Notes: a model not told the origin generated them from the letters alone. A DNA stretch of 64,000 bases from Methylovorus glucosotrophus (GCF_009858335.1 NZ_VMSE01000001.1:682001-746000), one strand, 5' to 3'. Counted from the first letter of the stretch, positions 1 through 9,040 are shown. Numbers and translations: made by a program.

Positions 1-1367
1 GTGCAAGATCCATTTTTACCCATTTCTTTTGCCCGATACATCGCGACATCCATCCCAGCAAGGAGGTCAGTCAGGTTGTTCGTATCATTAGGGTAGTTAG
101 CTATACCAATCGAAACTGTCTGATGAAACTCTCGATTGTCAGAAGAGAAAAACGATTTATCTCTTAAGCATTTACCAAGGGCCTCAGCGACAACCCTGGC
201 ACCTTCCCGGTTTGTCTCAGTTAAAATGACAACAAACTCATCGCCCCCGATACGCGCTGCCAAATCACCCATGCGAATATTGCTCTGCAATATCTCGGCA
301 ACCCCTCTTAGAACCTCGTCCCCTGTTAAATGACCATAGGTATCGTTGATGTCTTTAAAATCGTCTAAATCAAGTAGAAGCAACGAGAACTCATGCTGAT
401 GGCGTGCTGAACGCCCAATTTCGTATTCCAGCATGTGATTAAATTGTCGACGGTTATAAAGCCCCGTGAGCGGATCATGCATGGAGTAGTACTCAAGCTC
501 AGCAAGAGACCGAGATAGAACCTTGCTTGACCCAACAACCATAACCATGACCGAAAGAATCGATCTGAGAACACTGTCCTCCTGAGGCGTCAGGTTAGCG
601 GTCGAAACATATGCAACGCCCAGCAAGCCGGCTAATTTAGGCGTGTGCTGTGGGACAGTCACCGTGATCATCCGTAAATCATCGGAGCTGTCGTTATCCC
701 CTGTCGCTTTGATATAAAACTCTTCTATATCTAGCGCTACAGAGCTAGTGATATTCATGCTATTCAGAACTTGAGTGGTACAAAGCTCTCTTGCGATTTT
801 TTTTGAATTTTCTGAATGATTTCCAATGAAATATAAAAAGAGCGATAACCCGGATTCTTCAGAGAAGGCGATATAAAAGAAGTTAAATGGAAAAATCGAA
901 TGGAAATCTGCAAGGATCTCTTGAACGAACTCTTGCCAATGGGACACATGCTCATGAGACAAAATAATTCTCTCTAAAACGGCGCTTTGGCGTTCGAGCA
1001 AATCCTTCTCTATTAATGTGTCAGATAAGTCTGAAAGAGTAGTATGGAATTCTCCCATTAGTGCCTGGACATAATCACCGTTGCGATACCATTGCCTGTT
1101 TCGCTCTTGGAATAAGATATTGAGGGTGGAATCCAAGCGGCTGAAAGTTTGGATGATTCCTTCGACAGAAGATAATGTGTCCTGATTTTTTGCATGTTCT
1201 GCAATTGCCTTCAATGCACTCACAGTGTCCTGGTGGACACTGCGGATAAGTTGTACAACTTCACCACCAAAGGCTTTGGTACGTGTTTGACTCTCCATTA
1301 ATGCAGCAAGACGATCAATGACGCGTTGCCGCACAGTCTCTAAAGTTGTGGTCTCAATCCCTGGCAT
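1..1367 (-). CDS. Diguanylate cyclase (GGDEF), partial, coupled to an ODP-like gene
   Basis: The gene runs off the left edge; 455 residues are visible from an ATG at 1367. The C-terminal third is a GGDEF domain: the GGDEF signature is at residues 374-378, preceded by the inhibitory-site pattern RxxD (RMGD) five residues upstream, so this should be an active cyclic di-GMP synthase with product inhibition. About 300 residues precede it, without clear membrane helices; residues about 130-290 look GAF-like (weak call). The ATG lies one base beyond the stop of the upstream ODP-like gene, so the two are probably translationally coupled. The inference is that the ODP-like protein supplies an oxygen or iron signal to this cyclase. 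The end of the GGDEF domain and anything after it are not visible. Confidence 0.85.
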   Translation of the reverse strand, partial: MPGIETTTLETVRQRVIDRLAALMESQTRTKAFGGEVVQLIRSVHQDTVSALKAIAEHAKNQDTLSSVEGIIQTFSRLDSTLNILFQERNRQWYRNGDYVQALMGEFHTTLSDLSDTLIEKDLLERQSAVLERIILSHEHVSHWQEFVQEILADFHSIFPFNFFYIAFSEESGLSLFLYFIGNHSENSKKIARELCTTQVLNSMNITSSVALDIEEFYIKATGDNDSSDDLRMITVTVPQHTPKLAGLLGVAYVSTANLTPQEDSVLRSILSVMVMVVGSSKVLSRSLAELEYYSMHDPLTGLYNRRQFNHMLEYEIGRSARHQHEFSLLLLDLDDFKDINDTYGHLTGDEVLRGVAEILQSNIRMGDLAARIGGDEFVVILTETNREGARVVAEALGKCLRDKSFFSSDNREFHQTVSIGIANYPNDTNNLTDLLAGMDVAMYRAKEMGKNGSC

Positions 1368-1368
1368 T

Positions 1369-2145
1369 TTATGCAAACTCACCTGATGAGAATGAGCCGC
1401 CAGGACTCATTAAATCCACTCCACATTGAAGATCCCGAAACCATTCAAGAAACTCTTTGACCGCAGCGCCCCGATAAACTGGCCCATGCTGCGGAGCAAT
1501 GATGTCAATATCAAGATCAGCAATATTGGCTAGCCAGCATCGTATTGCTTTGTTTGAACACATATACCGTTTATGAAACCCAGCTATATATGGTAGGTGA
1601 CTTTGGAAATCATCCACATATGGATCGTCTTTTTCCATGGGCAGCATCGCAGCTCCAATATCTCCAGTGAATAGTATTTTAGAGATCGGATCATAGACAT
1701 TGATTTGCCCCTCAGAGTGAAGGAAATGGGCGGGGATAACCTTGAGAGTGAAATCTGGAGCTAATTTATATTCCATGCCTTCATCAGGTACCCCTGAGAA
1801 GCATGACATGTCTTTCAGCCCGTAGTGAGGTAGAAATCGCATCCAAATCTTGGATACATATACAGGGCAGTCCGTCAGTTCCAACCAAGTAGAAATCCCA
1901 CCGACTATGTCAGGATCTTGATGTGAAAGGAAGATGGCTTTTATTTGGTCCGGACGAAGATACCGTAGTAGTTCAGCTAGAACGCGGGGCATGACTCCAA
2001 AACCACCTGGATCCAAAAGCACGCCTACATCCCCATGGGCGATCAAATATTGATTTGAACGTATACCGTCTTCTTCGCCTGGCTCACTTTCATTTAACAA
2101 AATAAATCTGTGCTCATTATTTTCGAATAATTTTATATTTCGCAT
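1369..2145 (-). CDS. ODP-like metallo-beta-lactamase-fold diiron protein
   Basis: This 258-residue protein has the flavodiiron-type metallo-beta-lactamase fold. A first metal motif SHQDPD near residue 93 is followed by candidate ligands in AHFLHSEG, FTGDIG and APQHGPVY. The first motif has Asp where classical flavodiiron enzymes have Glu and lacks the terminal His of HxExDH. There is no flavodoxin domain, so it resembles the stand-alone ODP (oxygen-binding diiron protein) group known from chemotaxis sensing, not an oxygen reductase. It sits one base upstream of a GGDEF gene and is divergent from a chemoreceptor gene, which supports a sensory role. Metal binding is inferred from motifs. A plain hydrolase of this superfamily is the alternative. 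Confidence 0.75.
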   Translation of the reverse strand: MRNIKLFENNEHRFILLNESEPGEEDGIRSNQYLIAHGDVGVLLDPGGFGVMPRVLAELLRYLRPDQIKAIFLSHQDPDIVGGISTWLELTDCPVYVSKIWMRFLPHYGLKDMSCFSGVPDEGMEYKLAPDFTLKVIPAHFLHSEGQINVYDPISKILFTGDIGAAMLPMEKDDPYVDDFQSHLPYIAGFHKRYMCSNKAIRCWLANIADLDIDIIAPQHGPVYRGAAVKEFLEWFRDLQCGVDLMSPGGSFSSGEFA

Positions 2146-2381
2146 TTAAAACCACTTTGAGCTAGGATAGCCCTATTATTATTATGGTTATAGTATGTTT
2201 GAAATATAATCTTCGCAACTAAAAACACAAATGAATCAACGTAGATGAGAGTCATTATCGATTAAGAGGTGGAAATGAATAGCATTATTTCTAAATATAT
2301 TAATTAAAAACAATGTCTTACAATGTAAAAAATATTTAATGTCTCTTAATTCTTAATGAATAAGGGTTAACCTATTCAGCT

Positions 2382-2408
2382 TAAAGATTTTTAATTTCAG
2401 GTCGATAG
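2382..2408 (+). promoter_or_regulatory. Predicted sigma-28 (FliA) promoter of the chemoreceptor gene
   Basis: TAAAGATT (2382-2389), an 11-base spacer, then GTCGATAG (2401-2408). The known enterobacterial FliA consensus is TAAAGTTT, 11 bases, GCCGATAA, so 13 of 16 positions match at exact spacing. It ends about 35 bases before the chemoreceptor start, as expected for a flagellar-class promoter. The 2146-2437 interval shows nothing else certain besides the presumed promoter of the divergent ODP-like gene. Confidence 0.65.
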
Positions 2409-2443
2409 ATAGTATTGACTGAGTATCAGTAGAGGGGATGGTA

Positions 2444-4918
2444 ATGCTTTTCGTTAATATATTTAAAAATAAAGAAACAGAAGCTGAGCATATTTATATG
2501 CGTAGCCTAATTTCCGCAATAAATAAATCTCAGTGTGTTATCGAATTTGATCTCGAAGGTAGTGTTATCACTGCGAATCCCAATATGTTGTCCATACTGG
2601 GATACTCGCTTGAAGAAGTCATTGGCATGCCTCACTTTACTTTTGTTGACATGGAAGATCGCCAAAGTAGTGCCTATCAAGCCTTTTGGGAATCATTACG
2701 TGCAGGGAACTACCAGACTGGCATCTACAAACGTATTGCCAAAGATGGTCGGGAAGTCTGGCTTCAAGCCTCTTACAATCCTATCTTAGGACTAGATGGA
2801 AATCCCATAAAGATAGTTAAATATGCGATGGATGTCACAGCTCAGCAATTAAAAGAAGCAGATGCTACTGGTCAAATGCAAGCCATTTCAAAATCCCAAG
2901 GAGTGATTGAGTTCGATCTCGACGGTACCGTTCTTACGGCCAATCAGAAATTTCTCGACATCATTGGTTATACCTTGGAAGAAGCAAAGGGTAAGCCACA
3001 TAGCACTTTTGTTGACACCGAGACTCGCGATAGTTCTACTTATAAGGAGTTTTGGCAGAGGTTGCGTGCCGGGAATTATGATGCAGGGGTTTATAAGCGG
3101 ATAGCTAAAAACGGGCGCGAGGTATGGCTCCAAGCGTCCTACAACCCCATCTTCGATTTGCATGGAAAGCCATTCAAGGTTGTGAAGTATGCTTCTGACA
3201 TTACGGATCTTGAAATAAAACTCGCAGATTACTCTGGCCAGATCGCAGCCATCGGTAAGGCGCAAGGCGTTATCGAATTCAATCTTGATGGCACCGTTAT
3301 TACTGCTAATCCCAAATTTTTAGAAATATTAGGGTATACGATGGAGGAGGCGATAGGCAAACCTCACAGTACTTTTGTAGATGACGAGACGCGTAACAGC
3401 AAGACATATCAGGAGTTTTGGGAACGTCTGCGTGCTGGTCAATATGATGCAGGGGTTTACAAGCGAATTGCCAAAAATGGAAAAGAGATTTGGTTGCAGG
3501 CCTCCTACAATCCAATTTTCGATATGAACGGCAAACCTTTCAAAGTGGTCAAGTACGCGACTGATATTACTGAGCAAGAGTTAAAGCATGCAGATTTTTC
3601 TGGCCAGTTAGCTGCTATTGCCAAGTCTCAAGGTGTTATTGAATTCAATTTAGATAGTACGGTAATTACGGCGAATACTAAGTTTCTAGATATATTGGGC
3701 TACAGCCTTGAAGAGGCGGCAGGCAAGCCACATAGCACGTTCGTTGATGCTGAGACCCGGAAAAGCGCCGAGTATCAGCAATTTTGGGAGCGATTGCGTG
3801 CTGGTCAGTTTGATGCAGGCGTTTACAAGCGAATTGCGAAAAACGGTAAAGAGGTTTGGTTGCAAGCTTCCTATAACCCCATCTTCGATTTGAATGGCAA
3901 ACCTTTCAAGGTGGTCAAGTATGCGACTGATATTACGGAGCAAGTGCTAAGTACCCAAGCAATGAGTCGTACGGTCGAAGAAACCCAGGAAATTGTGGCT
4001 CAAGCAAAAGCTGGTGATTTGACCAAGCGAATTTCACTTGCCGATAAAACCAATGAATTACGCATACTCTGTGAAGGTGTCAATGCATTGATCGGAAACA
4101 TGGCCGAGATCATTACGCAGATCAAACGCTCAAGCGATACCATCTCTACATCTGCCAATGAGATCGCGACGGGTAATAATGATTTATCCCAGCGCACTGA
4201 AGAGCAGGCATCCATGCTGGAAGAAACTGCTTCAAGTATGGAAGAGCTGGCCTCTACGGTGAGACAGAACGCCAACAATGCAAATCAAGCCAATCAGCTT
4301 GTTCATGAGGCCTCAGAGATTGCAATGAAGGGCGGCGAAGTGGTTAACGAAGTCATTCATACCATGTCAGGCATAAGTGAAAGCTCGAACAAAATCGTGG
4401 ATATCATTAGCGTCATCGATGGTATCGCTTTCCAGACTAACATCCTGGCGTTGAATGCTGCCGTGGAGGCGGCCCGAGCAGGGGAGCATGGACGCGGATT
4501 TGCCGTTGTGGCAAGTGAGGTGCGCAATCTGGCCCAGCGCTCGGCTTCTGCAGCCAAGGAAATTACACAATTGATAACTGCCTCGGTTGCTAAGGTCAAA
4601 GATGGCTCCAAGCTTGTGGCTGAAGCAGGCTCAACGATGGAGGATATTGTCGCTTCTGTGAAAAATGTTACTACAATAATGACAGAGATTACTCATGCTT
4701 CGTCTGAGCAGAGTACTGGCATCGAACAAGTGAATGTTGCGGTCAGCAACATGGATCAAGTCACGCAACAGAACGCAGCCTTGGTTGAGGAGGCCGCAGC
4801 AGCGGCTATGTCACTGGCGGATCAGGCCAATATTCTAATGGAAGCTGTTTCACGCTACAGAATTGAGGAAAATCAAACACATCAGAGTATTAGGCCTCTA
4901 TTAATGTCAGTAAATTAA
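2444..4918 (+). CDS. Soluble BdlA-like methyl-accepting chemotaxis protein with four PAS domains
   Basis: This chemoreceptor has no membrane segment. Numbered from an upstream in-frame ATG at 2438, four PAS domains begin near residues 31, 153, 275 and 397. A HAMP-like linker (about 508-568) and a methyl-accepting signalling domain follow, with the hairpin tip near [23 protein letters not shown]-plus-signalling architecture without a transmembrane part matches BdlA, a Pseudomonas biofilm-dispersal sensor, but with four PAS units where BdlA has two. The ATG at 2444 is preferred because AGAGGGG (2431-2437) sits six bases before it but directly abuts the ATG at 2438. The C-terminus lacks an NWETF-like CheR tether. 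It is flanked on both sides by c-di-GMP synthase genes and preceded by a sigma-28-type promoter. Confidence 0.9.
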   Translation: MLFVNIFKNKETEAEHIYMRSLISAINKSQCVIEFDLEGSVITANPNMLSILGYSLEEVIGMPHFTFVDMEDRQSSAYQAFWESLRAGNYQTGIYKRIAKDGREVWLQASYNPILGLDGNPIKIVKYAMDVTAQQLKEADATGQMQAISKSQGVIEFDLDGTVLTANQKFLDIIGYTLEEAKGKPHSTFVDTETRDSSTYKEFWQRLRAGNYDAGVYKRIAKNGREVWLQASYNPIFDLHGKPFKVVKYASDITDLEIKLADYSGQIAAIGKAQGVIEFNLDGTVITANPKFLEILGYTMEEAIGKPHSTFVDDETRNSKTYQEFWERLRAGQYDAGVYKRIAKNGKEIWLQASYNPIFDMNGKPFKVVKYATDITEQELKHADFSGQLAAIAKSQGVIEFNLDSTVITANTKFLDILGYSLEEAAGKPHSTFVDAETRKSAEYQQFWERLRAGQFDAGVYKRIAKNGKEVWLQASYNPIFDLNGKPFKVVKYATDITEQVLSTQAMSRTVEETQEIVAQAKAGDLTKRISLADKTNELRILCEGVNALIGNMAEIITQIKRSSDTISTSANEIATGNNDLSQRTEEQASMLEETASSMEELASTVRQNANNANQANQLVHEASEIAMKGGEVVNEVIHTMSGISESSNKIVDIISVIDGIAFQTNILALNAAVEAARAGEHGRGFAVVASEVRNLAQRSASAAKEITQLITASVAKVKDGSKLVAEAGSTMEDIVASVKNVTTIMTEITHASSEQSTGIEQVNVAVSNMDQVTQQNAALVEEAAAAAMSLADQANILMEAVSRYRIEENQTHQSIRPLLMSVN
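2528..3943 (+). repeat. Four tandem 366-bp PAS-encoding repeats inside the chemoreceptor gene
   Basis: Units begin at about 2528, 2894, 3260 and 3626, a strict 122-codon period with no length variation. Each starts with a VIEF(D/N)L motif and ends with a VKYA.D(I/V)T motif. Units 2-4 are closest to one another (for example [10 protein letters not shown] in all three), while unit 1 is the most diverged, which suggests successive internal duplication. Confidence 0.9.
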
Positions 4919-5059
4919 AACTCATTTAATGACGAGATAGCGATCCATAATTTTGGATCTCTCGCTAATCTGGCCAGGGTCGCGCCGACATCCAGGATCT
5001 TAAGGAAGTTGGTGCGACACACCTATAAGACAATCAGGACGCTAAATTTGCCGAAAAGA

Positions 5060-6394
5060 TCATCCATGATTATCCTGATAAACTCTGTAGCAGTTTTTCC
5101 CGGATTGTTTTGCTTGATACATGGCCTCATCGGCACCCTTCAGCAGATTCTCTGAATCTTCTGCACCTTCTGGATAAGTTATGAGGCCTAGACTGCCAGA
5201 AACATGGACAATGTTTCCAAAAATATTAAAAGGTTCTCGCAATGCCAACACTATTGAGTTAGCGACTAACTCAATGGCATCTCGGTCATTAAGATCATTT
5301 AGAATAACTACAAATTCATCACCGCCCAGTCTTGCAACCGTGTCTGCCGCACGAACCTTATTCATAATCTTTTTCGCAACCTGGATCAGGAGCTCGTCAC
5401 CAGCGGCATGACCTAATTCGTCATTTACCTCTTTGAAATGATCAAGATCAATAAAAACCAGTCCGAGCTTCTGATTGGAACGTTTTGCTTTGATAATCGC
5501 TTGCTGTAAGCGATCATTAAATAATCTCCGATTGGGTAAACGTGTCAAAGGATCGTAATTGGCGTATTCCAATATCTTATCGGAAGCTTTCTTTTTTTCA
5601 GTAATGTCAGAAAACATAGCCACATAACTGGATACGTTGTCATTACTATCACGGACCGTACTGATAGATAACCATTCGGCGTACACTTCTCCCGTTTTCT
5701 TTCTGTTCCATACATCCCCCTCCCAATGACCAAGAGTTTGTAGGGTTTTCCACATATTCTGGTAGAACTCTTTTGACTGCTGACCAGAGCTCAGCAGATT
5801 AGGGTTGGATCCAATCACTTCTTTCAAAGAATACCCGGTTAACTCCGTGAATGCGGGATTAACAGTGACAATCTTATTGTCAGAATCAGTGACCATAATC
5901 CCTTGGTTACTATGATTGAAAACCGCAGTGGCTAGACGCTGCTTTTCTTCCAATGCTTTTTGACCAGATACATCCTGAATTTGGGCAACATACAAGTTTG
6001 CTTCATCATCTGGATTCCTCACCATCGAAATGGTGAGGTTCATCCAAACCACATTGCCATTTTTTCTGACGTAGCGTTTTTCTATTTGATAAACATTTAT
6101 ATTTCCATGTATCAATGCCTCAAGTTTCTGGCGGCTAAGTTCGACATCATCCGAAAATGTAATATCCAATGGTGTAAGCACTTTAAAATCATCTCTGCTA
6201 TATCCAAGCATTTCGCAGAATGCGCTATTTACCAATAGATAATTTAAAGAAGAATCTAAAACGGCCATGCCAAGGGGAGCATACTCAAAGATATTCCAGA
6301 GCAGTCGATCACTTATCCCCCTCTCTTCATTTTTCCAAGCATGAGGAAGCTTATTTGCCAGTAGAGCCGGTAGATTGCTGAGGTAAGAGGCCAT
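5060..6394 (-). CDS. PAS-PAS-GGDEF diguanylate cyclase
   Basis: This 444-residue cytosolic protein makes cyclic di-GMP. Two PAS domains (about 27-150 and 155-275), each ending in a PAC-type DV/DIT-like segment, are followed by a GGDEF domain with the signature at 357-361 and an intact RxxD inhibitory site (RAAD) five residues upstream. There is no EAL domain and no transmembrane helix. It converges on the chemoreceptor gene (141-bp gap; a weak GATCC...GGATC hairpin lies there). No good ribosome-binding site precedes the ATG at 6394, so a slightly different start is possible. The PAS domains probably sense a small molecule or redox state; the ligand cannot be read from the sequence. Confidence 0.88.
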   Translation of the reverse strand: MASYLSNLPALLANKLPHAWKNEERGISDRLLWNIFEYAPLGMAVLDSSLNYLLVNSAFCEMLGYSRDDFKVLTPLDITFSDDVELSRQKLEALIHGNINVYQIEKRYVRKNGNVVWMNLTISMVRNPDDEANLYVAQIQDVSGQKALEEKQRLATAVFNHSNQGIMVTDSDNKIVTVNPAFTELTGYSLKEVIGSNPNLLSSGQQSKEFYQNMWKTLQTLGHWEGDVWNRKKTGEVYAEWLSISTVRDSNDNVSSYVAMFSDITEKKKASDKILEYANYDPLTRLPNRRLFNDRLQQAIIKAKRSNQKLGLVFIDLDHFKEVNDELGHAAGDELLIQVAKKIMNKVRAADTVARLGGDEFVVILNDLNDRDAIELVANSIVLALREPFNIFGNIVHVSGSLGLITYPEGAEDSENLLKGADEAMYQAKQSGKNCYRVYQDNHG

Positions 6395-6882
6395 GGAGAT
6401 ATTGACTGAGTTTTTTGTAAAGAGGGTTAATATCGCATGTTTTATGCCAAACCCTATTCTTTTATATCTGATTGATTTAAAAGATATTATTTATTTTATA
6501 AATTTGTGTTTATAAAATTAAAGTGCAATTTTCATCTCTTATGTCTAAAGGTCGACGTTTTTTGCAGTTTGAAATTAAAAGTTGTCCCCTTAAAGACAAG
6601 GGGCAACCATATGCTTCCATTAGGCCCCTAAGCAATACCCAAGACCTGAAAAGCAACCGCTCGCCCGATCACAAAGCTAGGCTACAGTCGGCTTATGTGG
6701 AGGCAATTCCTTCGCGCTAATGTAGGCGATGATGCGCTCTTGAAAATGCGCAGGTCTTCAAGAGCCCGAACTACACGGGTGCTTGGAAGGAGCTGTACAG
6801 GGTGGGGTAAGGCGGGAACGCATCGCCTTGTATGGGCTCGAACCTTAGGCCTATGTGTACATCAATAATGAATGGGAGGCGT
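6395..6882. other. Non-coding stretch with one hairpin and possible gene debris
   Basis: No convincing gene lies here. The first part is AT-rich and should hold the promoter of the PAS-GGDEF gene. A hairpin with arms GTTGTCCCCTT and AAGGGGCAAC spans 6581-6607 without a T-run. From about 6650 to 6830 composition changes, and short protein-like open stretches (26 codons on the plus strand ending at 6810) look like remnants of a lost gene, not functional genes. Confidence 0.4.
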
Positions 6883-7269
6883 ATGGATAAATACCAACTG
6901 GCAGCCATCTATCGAGAATACATCTCATGTCTTAATAAGCAAAACTGGCAAGAGCTAGGGCGATATGTGCATTCAGATGTCCAGCGAAATGGTGAAAAAC
7001 TGGGGATTGAAGGCTATGAGGCTATGTTGAGAAAGAGCTATGAAGATATTCCCGACCTGGAGTATAGGATTGGAATCCTTGTCGCTGAGCCTCCTATAGT
7101 TGCAACTCGCCTTCTCTTCGATTGCACGCCTCATGGCGAGCCGTTTGGGATACCAGTGAATGGCAAGAGGATTTCATTTTCAGAGAATGTGTTCTATGTT
7201 TTTCGTGAGGAGAAGATTGAAAAGGTGTGGTCGGTGATCGATGTTGGAGCTATCGCAGCCCAGCTCTGA
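6883..7269 (+). CDS. SnoaL-like (NTF2-fold) protein
   Basis: This 128-residue protein resembles the SnoaL-like ester-cyclase/NTF2 superfamily: an N-terminal helix pair (YREYISCLNKQNW), a segment YVHSDVQRNG, a GYEAMLRKSYEDIPD helix and a terminal strand pair ending in EKIEKVWSVIDV. Such small alpha+beta barrels bind hydrophobic ligands or catalyse cyclisations and isomerisations, and the substrate cannot be predicted. The ATG at 6883 is chosen over one at 6832 because GGGAGG (6874-6879) precedes it and the upstream 17 residues are unlike the family. It is monocistronic among other small accessory genes. Confidence 0.7.
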   Translation: MDKYQLAAIYREYISCLNKQNWQELGRYVHSDVQRNGEKLGIEGYEAMLRKSYEDIPDLEYRIGILVAEPPIVATRLLFDCTPHGEPFGIPVNGKRISFSENVFYVFREEKIEKVWSVIDVGAIAAQL

Positions 7270-7301
7270 CATTCCTTGGAAAACTCATGAGACGCTCAAA
7301 G

Positions 7302-7523
7302 CTATCCTTCATCTCTATGTAAGTACGAATCGGAAATTAGTCTCTGACCAGCAATCAGGGCACATCTGGGATGAAAGTGGATGGTTTTATAGGGCCCGGT
7401 TGACTGAATATCATACGAGGTCACTGCTTTCAGAATAGGCTCCCCACATTCCGCACAGCGAATAGGCAGCTGAAGGCTTTCAACCTTATTAGGTAGTTCG
7501 TTGACTGAATTCACAAAACTCAT
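7302..7523 (-). CDS. Small putative zinc-binding protein
   Basis: This 73-residue protein contains a CAECGEP segment and, about 26 residues later, HFHPRC, which gives a CxxC...HxHxxC arrangement typical of a treble-clef or zinc-ribbon knuckle. Two adjacent ATGs are possible (7526 and 7523); AAAGGA gives a better five-base spacing to the second. It is divergent from the HEPN-motif gene that starts at 7631. No family is recognised; zinc binding is inferred from the ligand spacing only. Confidence 0.5.
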   Translation of the reverse strand: MSFVNSVNELPNKVESLQLPIRCAECGEPILKAVTSYDIQSTGPYKTIHFHPRCALIAGQRLISDSYLHRDEG

Positions 7524-7630
7524 CATATTCCTTTCATGGTACTACCGCATATTGTAGGTAAGTATATACGGGCGAAGTGTCCCGAGTAAGAGTTTGAAAA
7601 AGGGGAGCAACTGCTAAGTGGAGTGTCCAA

Positions 7631-8209
7631 ATGACTAATTCAAAAGATAGCACTCAAGGAGTAATCCATACCAACACATACGCCCATCTTTGGCACGCTG
7701 CTAAAAGTGTGCTGGCAGTGGGTCAAGCGGTTCCCGCAGGAAGTACATGGCAGTTCCTTTCCAGCATCCTGCTGACATCCTTTGCATTCGAGGCGTACCT
7801 GAATCACATAGGCAATGTCATCTATGGAAAGGGTGAGTGGGGTCATCTTCATGGTAGGAAGTCCCCTATTGAGAAGCTTGAGGTGATCTATGGGAAACTT
7901 GATATTCAAGTACATACCAAGCAAGGGCTTGAAGCGTTTCAGACACTTATCAAGCTCTACAATTTCCGAAACAACATCGCCCATGTGAATACGGCATATC
8001 GTAAGGAAGAGTCATCCTCGAATATTGATCCTCCCTCGTTTGTTCAGTTTTTGGTCGGCGATGTACCGGAAGAGCAATGGGAGGCCCTGACCAGTGACGA
8101 CAAATTTGCTAAAAAAGTCCTAAGGGATATGGAGTCTGTGGTTAAGTTGATACATAAAACGTCAGGAGATTCTTCGCCCTCTATGTCGATGCCCTCAGCC
8201 AATAACTAA
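7631..8209 (+). CDS. HEPN-motif protein, possible RNase
   Basis: This 192-residue, mostly helical cytosolic protein of unrecognised family carries RNNIAH at residues 113-118. That fits the Rx4-6H motif of HEPN domains with the usual polar residue after Arg. The helix before it (FQTLIKLYNF) and the earlier FAFEAYLNHIG helix fit the HEPN four-helix layout. HEPN proteins are often metal-independent RNases in toxin-antitoxin and antiviral systems. The usual partner, a MNT nucleotidyltransferase antitoxin, is not visible. The next gene encodes a small coiled-coil-like protein 91 bases downstream. The start ATG has only a weak ribosome-binding site (GGAG at 7620-7623). RNase activity is inference. 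Confidence 0.6.
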   Translation: MTNSKDSTQGVIHTNTYAHLWHAAKSVLAVGQAVPAGSTWQFLSSILLTSFAFEAYLNHIGNVIYGKGEWGHLHGRKSPIEKLEVIYGKLDIQVHTKQGLEAFQTLIKLYNFRNNIAHVNTAYRKEESSSNIDPPSFVQFLVGDVPEEQWEALTSDDKFAKKVLRDMESVVKLIHKTSGDSSPSMSMPSANN

Positions 8210-8300
8210 ATCCTCCGACGCAGTTTTCAGCGACTTTGCTATATCTATCTTGTTGAAGAAGCATAATAATTCACAATTCATCCCTCAGCGGGAGTGGATC

Positions 8301-8537
8301 ATGGAACTGAAAGACTGGCAGCGTCTGCATGAAAAATGGGAAGTGGAGAAGGCAATACTGGCTGAATATCAAGATACAGTCGATCAAGAGACAGAGCTTG
8401 TTTTAATGGGAAAAAGTAGAGGCCCCACGAATGCTCTGAGGATACGCCTTGTCCAACAGCGTAAGCTTGAGTCTAATCTTAGGAATGAATTGGATCATTT
8501 CCTTGATGGGTGCTTTGATGTTGATGTAATTAACTAG
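8301..8537 (+). CDS. Small charged helical protein of unknown function
   Basis: This 78-residue, highly charged protein is predicted to be almost entirely helical or coiled-coil (WQRLHEKWEVEKAILAEYQ and LRIRLVQQRKLESNLRNELD). The ATG at 8301 is preferred to one at 8250 because GGGAG precedes it by six bases. It lies directly downstream of the HEPN-motif gene in the same direction and may be co-transcribed with it, which would make it a candidate partner. No family is recognised. Confidence 0.55.
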   Translation: MELKDWQRLHEKWEVEKAILAEYQDTVDQETELVLMGKSRGPTNALRIRLVQQRKLESNLRNELDHFLDGCFDVDVIN

Positions 8538-8872
8538 AAGCGCTCAAGGGGGGGGCAATGTGGCGATGATTGATTAGCGTGTTCCTCCTATGCTGCTCTC
8601 GCAACCAGTTACCTCCACCCAGTGAAAGATATGAGAAGGAGCGCTTGTCAGGCGGATTACGAGTGCGAACTGATACCGGCAGGTGTGCATCATGAACACT
8701 TCAATGTTAGTGTTGCTGAGAAGTGGCAGATGGTTCATGAGGGAGGTCCGTCTTGATTCCGCCTCGTTTTCGGGCTTAAATACATATTGTTGACCTGGAT
8801 CAGATATGAGACCAGACTCAATCACATACCTGTAAATTTTAGTAAACAATCTTACCCGAGAGGAGTAGGAGT
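8538..8872. other. Intergenic stretch without a recognisable gene
   Basis: No open frame here has a credible ribosome-binding site. The last bases contain GAGGAGTAGGAG, the ribosome-binding site of the small membrane protein that starts at 8873. No clear promoter was found. Confidence 0.4.
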
Positions 8873-9040
8873 ATGGAACTGAATAACGATAATAAGGAAA
8901 ACTTCGCCACTAATCCAGGTTGGCGCTGGAATGCGGTTGTCATAGCCCTTTTCTTGCTTGCGCTGGCATTCATAGGGTTGGCATTTATTTTGCTCATTGA
9001 TCCTAAGTGGGCATATCAGACATTGCAGCCAGTAAAGTGA
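8873..9040 (+). CDS. 55-residue single-pass membrane protein
   Basis: This short gene starts with ATG behind a strong GAGGAGTAGGAG site and is followed at once by an intrinsic terminator, so it looks like a complete one-gene transcription unit. The protein has a polar Asn-rich N-terminus (about 16 residues), one hydrophobic helix (about residues 20-42: VVIALFLLALAFIGLAFILL) and a short tail DPKWAYQTLQPVK. No family is recognised. Small membrane proteins of this shape can be regulators of larger membrane complexes or type I-like toxins; neither can be asserted. Confidence 0.65.
   Translation: MELNNDNKENFATNPGWRWNAVVIALFLLALAFIGLAFILLIDPKWAYQTLQPVK

Noticed and set aside
2528..3943. CRISPR-like repeats
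   Set aside because: The 366-bp repeat is a coding PAS array; no CRISPR array was seen in the window.
6523..6810. Short frames in the 6.5-6.8 kb gap
   Set aside because: No ribosome-binding site and no family; both strands show short protein-like runs, so gene debris is more likely.
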